NCBI GenBank assembly: GCA_963576735.1
Contig: OY755175.1
Span: 6,402,401 to 6,466,400 of the forward strand
Direction: 5' to 3'
DNA length: 64,000 nucleotides
DNA from: Bedellia somnulentella
Taxonomy: Eukaryota > Arthropoda > Insecta > Lepidoptera > Bedelliidae
Numbering within the stretch: the stretch's first letter is position 1; every line of letters starts with the position of its first letter. Below, one piece after another: positions 12,901 through 24,200 of the stretch. Position numbers and translations under genes: made by a program. The notes under the pieces are model-generated. The model did no database searches, was not told the DNA's origin, and was given only the letters and a program-made list of their open reading frames with translations.

Positions 12901-14536
12901 TTAAAAGAATAGTGCTAAGCAATGTACTATCAACTACAGTAGCTCATTACCAATTTCAAACTATTATTCCTTGATTTCAAACTATTATTCCTTGCAGCTA
13001 GCTAAAACCAGATGCATTGCTACTTTTAAGACTAATACAATAGATGTCCTTCAACAATATTTTTATGACTTCGTTAATGCATTTCTGTGCATATCATTTG
13101 TTTGCTACCAGAGTTTTGTGCAGCCCCTATTTTTAAAAACATTAGTGTAATCATAAATAGATGTACTTTATTATTATATCCAGACAAGTTGCCTCCAAAA
13201 CACGATATTTGCCACTTGTTTATATTTCATTGTTATGTTTTCCTCTTTTTAATTATTTCTCCAAACTTGACTTGAAGCCAATGGATAAAGACAGCACAGT
13301 ATCGGGTTTGGATGTTTGGGGGAGGTCTATGATATACAGTGAATGCCTATTGGCTGATGATGATAAAATAGTTCAATGGCATTTTTAACATGAGGTAGTC
13401 TATTGTGATTCCTTGGAGATCAATTATTAATTGGCTGATTAATATGTGTCGTTACATATTTTTTTTTCAACCTAAGTTTACTATATTTTTTGCAAATATA
13501 TTTTTCGTATTCACAAAGTTTAGTAACATTCCTCACATATTGTGCTTTGTTATGAGTAACAATACGTTGATTGCAAAAAGACCCTGTTAAAAAAATTCAA
13601 AATAAACAAACAATTCATAATGAGTTGCACTTGCATTTCATCATTCTGTGTAAATTGCTCTATGGGACAAGCCATTGTCCTAGAAAAGATTCAATACAAA
13701 ATTGGTCAGTTTTCACAATAGATTCCGCCTGGGCTTTAAAATGTGCAAACAAATTTGATCTTTGCGAGTGAAATGAGTGAGTCAATGATATGCTAAGCTA
13801 ACACTATGCAGCTATTGATTACAATGAAAATATTGATATTTGTGGTATTTAAAATTAACTCTTATGCATCACAGGTCATTCAAAATCAATGGAAGCTCTT
13901 AAGGAAAAGATTCAAGCCAAGCGAGACCAAGTTGATGAAGCAGAAGAGGATTTGCGTGAAGCTAAGAAAGCAGCTAAACGTGGATCAGTCAAAGAAAAGG
14001 TTGTTGCTGATAAAAAAGAAAAAGCTTTGGATCGACTGAGAGATCAGCTGAAGAAGCTTGAATTGCAAGAGACTGATCGTGATGAAAACAAAACTATTGC
14101 ACTTGGAACCTCTAAGTTGAATTATCTTGATCCAAGAATCTCAGTGGCTTGGTAAGTGTTATAAAACTGGCATAATGATGAACGAGAATAACTAATTTAT
14201 AGTCAGGATTTATATATTATTGCATGTAATAGTAAGCTGTAAATTTAATTTCTGTATTTATCACATGTTACATATATTTTTTTATTTTTTGCGTTCACTT
14301 TATAAGTAATGCTTCATACTTGTTGTAAGGCTATGTCATCATACAAACCTCTAAACAAATTTGCCATGATAAAACAACTGAATTCAAGTAGCTTGTCTGT
14401 TTTGTAGTTTCAGTGTAGATATTTTATTTTCAGGTGCAAGAAACACGATGTCCCGATCGAAAAAGTATACAACAAAACACAGCGCGACAAATTCCGTTGG
14501 GCGATTGATATGGCCGGCCCTGACTACATTTTCTAA
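6991..14536 (+). CDS. Top1: DNA topoisomerase I (type IB)
   Basis: Nuclear enzyme that relaxes supercoils through a 3'-phosphotyrosyl intermediate. Ten exons: 6991..7032, 7310..7455, 7533..7970, 8295..8370, 8450..8608, 10000..10099, 10452..10608, 11575..12872, 13875..14151, 14434..14536. All junctions are GT-AG and the frame holds throughout, giving 931 residues. Residues 15 to about 370 form a charged K/D/S/H-rich tail (many SKDKE/SKDR units), as in other animal Top1 proteins. The core starts near [12 protein letters not shown] (about 373). Catalytic residues lie in RAGNEK, DFLGKDS, FRTYNAS and CNHQRA. The active tyrosine is in SKLNYLDPR (about residue 889). The C-terminus is the expected DMAGPDYIF. 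The ATG is the first in a clear short exon with the usual acidic start. The gene converges on WRNIP1. Confidence 0.97.
9380..9560. repeat. lepidopteran interspersed repeat relic in a Top1 intron
   Basis: Contains CCACTACTGGACATAGACCTCC, split here as CCACTACTGG and ACATAGACCTCC. I know this motif from many lepidopteran transposon relics. No coding remains. The rest of the 8609-9999 intron shows nothing beyond a weak ACTTTGTACTGCC tail near 9645. Confidence 0.4.
10156..10353 (+). repeat. SINE-A copy
   Basis: Sense copy lacking the first 30 or so bases: GTGGGTGTTTGTAAAGGCGG, GTTGGAGACC, AAAAGTGGCTGAAG, a decayed hairpin, GCCATGAGTATGTATG tail. Confidence 0.8.
10700..10815 (+). repeat. SINE-A 3' relic
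   Basis: A weak sense match (AGACTAAGGAATTGC, CCTAAGCTCTAG, GGGATTAATAGCTGTAAGTA). The remainder of the 10609-11574 intron is featureless to me. Confidence 0.5.
12923..13770. repeat. old dispersed repeat, copy 1
   Basis: About 850 bp of this Top1 intron match 46203-48118 in the PSMB7 intron. Shared landmarks are ATTACCAATTTCAAACTATT, CTAATACAATAGATGTCC, ATTATTTCTCCAAACTTGAC, TTGGCTGATGATGATAAAAT and CTATTGTGATTCCTTGGAGA. This copy is uninterrupted. No long frame and no clear termini. Confidence 0.75.
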
Positions 14537-15228
14537 ACTTCAGGATTTTCATAGTGCTAGAATTAAGGTTATTGCTATTTCAGCAAACATTTTATATACA
14601 TAGTTGTTATGTAATGAATTTTAATGAAGTTTTGACAAACTGGAATATAATTTGTAGTGAGTTTCTACTACAGAAACTAAGGTGACATTATGTAAATTAG
14701 ATATAAGAGTGCTAGGTATAAATAAATCAACTTGGCTATTCAGCAATACTAGTAAAATCATGTATAGGATTTCCGTTTTCAATTCTAAAGTAGGTAATTT
14801 CTGTTCTCGATATTAGTTTCTAAATTGTAGTTGGACATTATTTATTTATTATTTTCGTTAAACTAAAAAAGTATATGTGAGCACATATATTAATAGCCAA
14901 TTTTATTTGAATGTGCACATATAGCAATGCTAATTATTCTGTTTTCTGATTTGTGAAACAGTTCATCATTTCGATGCAGATGTCATTGCTTTTGTGATGT
15001 AAAATTATTGTAAAAGCCTAGATTAGTAAGATGAGTTGTGTGACTGTAAGTTGCAATTTGTGGAAGTCACAATATGCTAAAATGGACATGTAAAGATAAT
15101 GTTATTTTATTTTTGTAAGGCTAGTGTCATTTAGACATTAGCCATGAATGTCGCGAAAGGTACAATGATAGAAAAATATGTAAATAGGGATTATTACCAT
15201 GTTGTGCAAACTATGCGAGATTATCGTC

Positions 15229-15234
15229 AATAAA
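15229..15234 (+). terminator. Top1 polyadenylation signal
   Basis: AATAAA about 700 bases after the Top1 stop. The 14537-15228 stretch is the likely 3' UTR and holds no other feature. Confidence 0.7.
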
Positions 15235-15257
15235 ACATGGTATAAATATCACATTTT

Positions 15258-15263
15258 TTTATT
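15258..15263 (-). terminator. WRNIP1 polyadenylation signal
   Basis: AATAAA on the minus strand, 20 bases after the WRNIP1 stop. It faces the Top1 signal only 24 bases away. Confidence 0.65.
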
Positions 15264-15282
15264 GTATCATTTATTTGAAATC

Positions 15283-18200
15283 CTATTCAAATAAGTTAAC
15301 ATTTTCCAATCCTTGTGGCATATAAGTTAAACCAGAAATTGACTTATCTGCGGTATTGTAACCTGCGCCATATCCTGAAACAAAATTAACGTTATATAGT
15401 TAACCAGAGAGATCCTGTCACTATATGGTTGGCTGTATAGGCTTAATAATTACATTACTAGACTTACATCTCCATTGGATCAAGTAATAGGTTGGAGGGC
15501 TAGTACGAGCGCTATTATATCGACACGATAACAGTTAAAATGACATGGCAGTATACGATACTAAGTAAGTGCGTAAGAGTGCGTTAAACACCGCTCGTCC
15601 TAGCTATGTTGAAAATTAGAGGGTCATTTCAAAAATTCTTGGCCTAAGGCCTCGGTCACGAATTTTGCGGGCAGCGGGGCGGCAGCGGCAGGATCTTATG
15701 CGTATCGTCAAATGGACCGGGTCTCGAAAACAGCGGCGCGGGGGCGGGCAACGAGCGGTGCACTCGAGTCGAGCGGTGACCGTCCCGCGTTGCGCGTCTG
15801 CATCGTAGTTTAGTGTTGTATTTTTTTTTTGTGACGTATCAAAATGTCCTCGGACGTGCAAGAGCAAATTATTTCGGCAATCTTTGAGAGGAGACCCATA
15901 TGGAACAGCAAAGATGTGAACCATAAAAATAGAAGAATAATTAAGCAACTATGGGAAGAAATAAAAAGAAAAAAAAACTCGCTATTTATTTTCCTTGCCC
16001 TATAGTAGGGATCCACTTCTTCTTTTGCCCACAATAAATCGAGCGTTAGGAATAAATTTGAATCAAAAAGATGTTGTCGCCGATTTTCAGACATTTCATT
16101 TGCGAATGTCGACAACACAACCACGAACACAACACTACACCGCTACAGTGCCGCGCGATCTGCCCGCTGGTTTCGAGAACAGGTATGCGTTGCCCGCTCC
16201 TCTCCCGCGCCGCCGCCGCTGCCGCTCCGCCGCCCGCAAAATTCGTGACCGAGGCCTAACATTTAATGGTTATGACATAAAACATGACTAAATTTTTCAA
16301 TTAATCTCCCTTAAGCTTGAAAGTTTATTGACGGAGATTGATTCGTTCTCTATACATTCTCCTATAATGCAAATTTATCTAAATCACTATCACTGCCACT
16401 ACTATGAGCGCCATTTTGTAACTAAAAAATACGACAATTGGCCTAGACCTCGCTTTTTTAACATACCCTTTTTATATTATAAATCGATAAAGGACATCAA
16501 ACTTAACAACTTTGCCTATGGAATGCCTATCTAAAATATTGTTATTATCTAAATATTTCATAATGAAAAATATCATATACCTAGTTCAAACTGAGAATGT
16601 ATAGAATGAGATTCTTTGCTTCAGTGAAAATAAGAAATAAAAAAAAAACATTTGATCTATGGTGTAAACAAAAACATAACTCTTTTCGGTATTTTCCAGT
16701 TCAATCGCTCGCTTTCCGATTTATTTTCATGATATTATTTTTCAACGACGATCAATACAACTGGAAAATACCGAAAGAAGTTATATTTTTGTTTACAGAG
16801 CGAATAGCATAGATCAAATGTTTTTTTTTATTTCTTATTTTCACTGAAGCAAGGAATCTCATTCTATACATTCTCAGTTTGAACTAGGTACGACAATTTT
16901 TAATTATTATTTTATTTTGAAAATTACAATATTTTAGATAGGCATTCCATGGGCAAAGTTGTTTAGTTTGATGTCCTTTATCGATTTATAATATAAAAAG
17001 GGTATGTTATAAAAGCGAGGTCTAGGCCAATTGTAACGCTAGCCTGACACAGCCTCGATCTCATGTCAATAATTTTCGACAAATCTACAAATAAATAGAG
17101 TTGGAAAACTTATCCTTGTTTCACAACATAATTGTCATTAGATTATGTTATCGACAATTGTAACATTATGTCATGTTAAGAAGTATTTCTACACGAAATA
17201 TTTTTCAAACTTCTCAGTTTTTACCTGTCATTGACATATTTCAACCGACATATGTCACTGACGTGTCCGTCTATCCACCCTGAACGGGGTGGATATTCGG
17301 AATGCATATAATATGGTTCTTCCGATTTTTTACCCCAAGTACAGTAATTTACAGAAACATACACAACACAAAATGGGTCCAAGGAACATCGTGAACATTA
17401 AAATACTTGAGATAAACATACCTACTTTCTTACTTACAGTTTGAATAAAAATATCTTACAAACTTAGGGTCTTTTTTCTGTATATGACTGTACGTAGGCA
17501 GGGTAGAAAATCGGAAGAACCATATTATATGCATTCCGGATATCCACCCCGTTCAGGGTGGATAGACGGACACACGTTTCCGAATATCCGCCTTAGGGTG
17601 TATAAACGGAATAAGCCCAATTGTCATGTTGGTAATATAGGGGCCTGATGGAACAAGACTTTTCCTCGCTCAAACCCGGAACAGGTCCACTCGGGGTATG
17701 CTCCGCTGTTACACCGACCGCGCTGTTCACCCAGTGTAACTGCGGAGCATTTTTTTTCTTCGCAGTTACAGCAACGTCTTTTTGGCATGAATTTAATAGC
17801 TCTACAGATATACGAGCATGATCATAGACGAAAAATATCGTGGACTCAATACCGTATTTAGACTTGCGTTTTCGCGTGTTCAAAATCATCAAGAGGTAAA
17901 AACACTTCGATTATTTTTGCAAAATGTTGCTCATTTTAAACAAAATTCTTATTACAAGGCAAGTACTAGGAGTTCATAGGTACATTAGAAATATCCCTTA
18001 CGCAGGATTGATTTAGTATAAAATTTTGTATGCATATCTCCGATTTTAAATATACGTACCTACTCATGATTGGATTCGTCAAATATCACCATGTATACTA
18101 AAAAATATAAAACTCAATTAACTCACTCATGAAAAATATCAAAACCATTATTATCAAATTTTTTCGTGCGAGATAGATAGAAATAAATGTTAAAGGCCTC

Positions 18201-21200
18201 CCCGCATTTTGCAGCTATTGCGCTCACTCTTAGGTTCGTCAAAACTGAGAATGACAGGGACGGAAAAAACGCGCGCGCATTTGAAATGTATTTGTTTTAT
18301 TGAATAACCATAATGTTTATATGAAAAGTTAAACAGCAAAATTATATTATTAAACCTACGCGTATATACATACATAATGAGTTCACATTTATCTTATGCC
18401 AGAGGAGCCTTTACAGACGATGAAACCAACTTAACCTTCTTTGGGAATGGTGATAATTTCTACGCTTTACATGATAACTTGTGATGTTTCTTTTGGCCAT
18501 GTGTGTGTTTTTTCCATACAATAATTATTTTCTGATAAGTGCTAATCCTACCAAAATCATTCTGTAAAAAACTAGACCAAGATAGATGGAGCTGCTTGTT
18601 CATCTCCAAAAGTAATAAAATGTAGACAAAGTTGAGCCAAGTCTAAGGTTTCTTACTGCATTTTTTTATTATTTTAGTTAATGTTATATGACTGGCCGTT
18701 GAACATTCTTCATATGTTGGTGGGTATAAGTCAACTCCATCGAGACTTGGCCAGTTTTTAACATAATGTTATTGTTGGGATTTCACTTCTTTTTGTAGAA
18801 ACGTGGTGGGCTTATTGATTAATATTACATCATACATACATACATATACTCACGGCTATGAATCCCTTGAAGGGGTAACCAGAGCTAGCGAATCCGAAAT
18901 TCCTCAGCCACTTTTGGAAGTTGCGTGGGGAAAAGATGGTGAAATAAAGGTTTTTGGCGATGGGTCTCCAACCGCATCGCCCAAAAATTCCTTAAAAGCC
19001 CCAATACCGTTAGTCGCCTCTTACGTACACCCACCGGAAGAAATGGGGTAGTGTTATTCAAGCAGACACTACACGGCAATATTACTAGATAACCTTATTT
19101 GACACAGTTTTTTTCTTTTTCTTTATTTAATGCTGATTAAATAAAGAAATGCTAATCTATTAATTTTGGTCAAAATATAATGCATTAGACTAAGAGTGGC
19201 GGTGATAGATGACACTTCACTAATTGGCGCTTACTGAGTTTCATAACGCACTTGCGATTAAATAAAGCTGAGGGTTCATCCGGTACTTTAGACCCAAAAT
19301 ATCAGTAATCTTTACCTAAATCTTTCATAAGTTTCGTAGGCGCATTCCGTAGATGTAAAGGTACTGGCGGCATCGGTCCCTCACTGTGAGCTAGCATGCT
19401 CTGACACTTCCTCAAAGCGCGATAAACTTCGGTACTCTTGCTCGCCCTCGCCAGCCGCACCGCGCACTGTGCTAGCACCACGTCGCACTCCGGCATACCC
19501 AACTGCTGGCAAGCTTGGAGGCAAGCCACGGCCTCCACTAAGGCATTGGGGTCAGCAAGGCCTGTGTGATTCACACACAGCATTATTATACACTGATGTG
19601 TATAATCATGTAGTAGTGTGTAGTATTTATGTTGTATTATCAGTATATTAATTAGTTTACTTCTGAAATGTATTTTATATTATTTGTAGCTTGTGCTCAC
19701 TACCAATACGTTAGAATTATTCTTTCAGCTGTTTTTTAATATTAAAGGGGAATAGTTATAGTAAGTGATAGGTTTCATGCCGCGTCCAGTACAGCGCGGC
19801 GGAGTTAGCTAGTACTTACATTGTGTTTCATAAAATATAGAGAATACTAGCTTTCCGCCTACGCTTCGCTTGCGTGGAATTCGGTTATATTGCGGTTAAT
19901 TTGTGGAACTCACTACCAGTTGACATACGGCTGTCGTCATCGCTAAACATAGTTAAAATTAAATTAAAATCTCATTTTTTTAAGACCTTAGGTTGGTAGA
20001 TTTTATAATGATAGGTATATATTTGTATTTATTATACTATATAAGAATATATATAATCTATTTATATATGTATATTATTAAGATACTGTAGAAGTATATT
20101 TAATATAATTATTATACATATTAGATATATAAATGAATATTTAGGTTAAGGTTGTAAATAGGTTGTGTTTAGTTAAGTTTGGTTTTGCATACTGATTATC
20201 ATTTATTTCTAGTTAAGAGTTGTGTACTTGTTTTTCCTCACCATAAAGGTTGACTGGAAGAAATCGCGTTAAGGCGATAAGTCCGCCTTTGTGTACTAAG
20301 TTTTAATGTTCTGTACTTTTGTAAAAACATTATGTTTATTCTGTATGCAATAAAGTGTTCAAATAAATAAATAAAATATAAAGCACAACTATAAGAAAAC
20401 TTATCATTCCCACGGGAAAATATTTTTTCCGAGATAAAAAGTTTTTAAAACCCTATTATTTAATCTGGACTTTTAACTATACGTCTGCAAAAATTCAAAA
20501 CAATCGGTGTAGTAGTTACGGCGTGAAAGCGGAACAAACAAACAAACTCACTTTCCAATTTATAATATTAGTAAGGATAAGACACTTGTAGTAGTGATAT
20601 ACAGGGTGCAACAAAAGGATGGTCTCTAACTCTATGGGCGTTGTTATGAAGCTTATTTTGAACCACTTTTACTATGGGTCAAATCAAACTTAATATTATT
20701 TTATTTTATATTTTTAATTTTATTTTTCTTTTTCCTCCAAATCAACTAAGCTATTGCACAAAACGTATTTCAGAAGAAAAATCAGGTTGGTACCATAATA
20801 AAAGCTTTTCTCAACCGCCTTCTTTTAGCTCGTCGCCGCACCTTATTACACCTATAACAGGCACAGACAGTCGCCGCGCCAGGTAGAGCGGGTAGTCCAG
20901 TACAGCGCGGCGCAGTTATCTAGTACTTACATTGTGTTTATAAAATATAGATAATATAAAATACTTGTAGTAGTGATATACAGGACGCAACAAAAGGGTG
21001 GTCAGAAACCTAATGGCGTGGAGTAGCTTTATTTTTTTGCTTACTCCCAAATCAAGTTGGTCCCATAGTAAAAGTTTTTCGGGATAATCTACCGCCCTCT
21101 GATTATGTATCTTTTGCGAGTGACGATTGTGTCGCAAGTTGCACGATTGTCGCTGTCAATGTCATAAATTTGTATGCGATCTGACACTTTTGACAGCGAC

Positions 21201-24200
21201 AATATTGCAACTTGCGACGCAATCGCAGTTGCTAAAGATACATAATCAGCCCGCCGAACCGCCTTCTTTCCGCTCTGTCCGCCGCCATCTTTGTTACACC
21301 TATAACAGGCACAGACCTATATCCTCCGCGGCGGCGCGCACCAGCCGCGGCGCGCAGGTAGAGCGGGTCGGCGCCCCCGCGCAGCGCCCGCGCCGTCCAG
21401 TACAGCGCGGCGCAGTCGTGGCCGGCGCGCACGCTCTTGTGCAGCGCCGACACCACGCCGTACTGCTCGTCGCCGCGGTCCCACCACGCGGGGGAGCGCT
21501 GGGGACGATGTGTAGCACGGTTATGAACTCAACTCATTTATATATACTTCAGTTCATAAGCTTAGATCGTGTCGATGTACTTTATTACAATATCCAAAAG
21601 TGCTTGCGGGTGCAAGCACTTTTGGATATTGTAATAAAGTACATAAATAACACAGTAAAACTAGGTACAATAGCCAAAATATGAGGATAATACATAAACT
21701 AAAATTAGACAATTCATATTCTTTATCACTCGAATTTACGGAATCATTATCACCTGAACCAAATCCGTACCAAAATATCGATTTACCTAATTTGTCAAAT
21801 ATACCTGCGGGTGTACGCTGCCCTATCTAGCGACTAGGGAGTGACACTATCTAAGCGTATGAACTATACCAATATTAAACGCTGAAGTGAAACACTGAAA
21901 GCAATCCTCACACTGATCTGGTCCCGCACGCGCGCCAGCGAGAGCGGGCCGGGCCGGGCCGCGCGCACGCACATGTCGAGCGCGCTCAACGCCGCCCGCG
22001 CGTCCCCGCCGCACTGCGCCGCCAGCCAGCGCACTGCGCCGCGCTCTACCACTGTTCTGAAATACACACATTTCATTTATACTCAACTCAAACTACTAAA
22101 TTCATACTTTGTACAGTGATAGATTCATAGAGGTATCATACGATATTAGTACTACTACCTGTTATACCTCTATGGTAAGAAGAGTATGCATCTCTTCACT
22201 ATTATTTAATTAGAAACTCACAATTAAAGGGTAATAATACAGTGCCGTGTCTGTTTTAAATAACACTACCCCATCTCATCCAATCTGTGAAGCAGAAGTG
22301 TTTGTTCAGCATTACTGTAGAAAACCCATACCTCCCACCAATAAGGATTGATCCTTTTTACCATATTACTTACTTGGATATATTTTGATCTAGTTTTGTA
22401 TAACATTCAAATTCATTATCTTCTACAATTTCAACATTTTCATCACATTTCAATGCTCTCTCTAATATGACCATAACATCATCTGTATTCAATGGTTCTA
22501 ATACAACAACTCTACAGCGACTAAGAAGAGCATTGTTAAGACTAAATGATGGGTTTTCTGTAGTAGCTCCAATTAACACAATAGTTCCATTTTCAACATG
22601 AGGCAGAAATGTATCTTGTTGGAGTTTGTTGAATCTGTAATGAATCGCAAACAGGTTTAGTTCTCATACTAGAAACAAACATTGTAAATGATTTGGTGTA
22701 GATATTAAAACAGAACTTGATCATCTCTTATAAGATATGGAAAAGAAAAGATCTGTTTCTTTTACCTATGAATTTCATCCATAAACAAAACAGTCTGCTT
22801 CTTGAAGTTTGCTGCACTCTTGGCCATCTGTATCACCTCTTTTACATCAGCAACCCCAGCAGTTGTCGCTGACAGTTTGACAAACCTCATATTTTCTTGT
22901 TCTTTACATATTACTGATATCACATTGGCTATTGATGTCTACAATGAAGAATATTATTATCTTTTTATAGTCACAAGGATAAATGGTCTTGTATTGTATC
23001 ATCAATTTACCTTCCCACATCCTGGAGGTCCCCACAAAATCATATTAGGTATATTCTTATTCTGCAGCATAGTATATAACATAGAATCAGTGCTGAATGC
23101 ATTTTGACCAATCACATCCTTCAGGCATTTTGGCCTCATTCTTTCAGCAAGTGGCACATTTTCTTTATAACTTTTTGTTAAGTGGTCCTTTTTGTTCCCA
23201 CTGTTATTTGATAAGTGGCCTTTGTTGTTTGTGGAAAGTACATTACTATTTGTTGCTCCATGGGCTGACTCCTGAATATGATCATATATTATCCATCTCA
23301 TATCTAGTTTGGTAGCATTTAAATGTAATTAAGTACAAATTTATAAGTAGTTACTTTGACCAAGATACATAAAAAAGGGTCACACCAAAAATTACAGATT
23401 CAGAATAAATTAATGATCATTGCACTAGGCAGAGCCTGTATCACAGGGACAAAAACTAAACTACCAAAACACCTTACTTATTGCTTGTTTACATTAAATT
23501 ATTGTTTTTAGGTCTTGATTTTACCATCCTTTTTTTCTACTCCAAATTTTAAAATTGGGATATATATACATATTGGCATGGAAGTCTGCTACACAGGAAC
23601 ACCCTCTTTCCTGCCACCCTCAGGATGCTTCTAAATTTTGCACACAAATAAATATACTGTATTCTCGTAACAATCATGGTAAAAAAAAAAAGAAAATTAA
23701 TCTGAATTTCGGCTTATATATTATTATGACTACTATTATTATTACATAAAACTGTATAAAAGAAGCATTACTGTGTTTAAAACTGATTATGATATTTTTT
23801 TGGGTTTTAATAGTTTTTATTTAATTTTTATTAGACTACAACTAATTACATACATACATACATATACTCACGGCTATAAATCCCTAAAAGGGGTAGCCAG
23901 AGCTGAGAAATAACAAATTCCTCAGCCACTTTTGGAAGTTGAGTGGGGAAAAGATGGTAGTACAAAGGTTGGTGGTGATGGGTCTCCAACTGCATCGCCC
24001 AAAAATCCCTTAAAAAGCCCCAAGTACGTTAGTCGCCTCTTACGTACACCCACCCTCACGGCTATAAATCCCTAGAAGGGGTAGCCAGAGCAAAGAAATT
24101 AAAAAATCCTCAGCCACTTTTGGAAATGGGGATAAGATGGTAAAATAAAGGTTGTTGGTAATGGGTCTCCAACCGCACCGCCCAAAATTCCCTTAAAAGC

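Noticed and set aside
18400..18660. Possible processed ribosomal-protein pseudogene on the minus strand
   Set aside because: A lysine/histidine-rich reading ([12 protein letters not shown]) was suggestive, but stops are frequent and I could not match a family.
21127..21684. Plus-strand 185-codon frame
   Set aside because: Opposite strand of WRNIP1 exon 6; GC-rich exons create long shadow frames.
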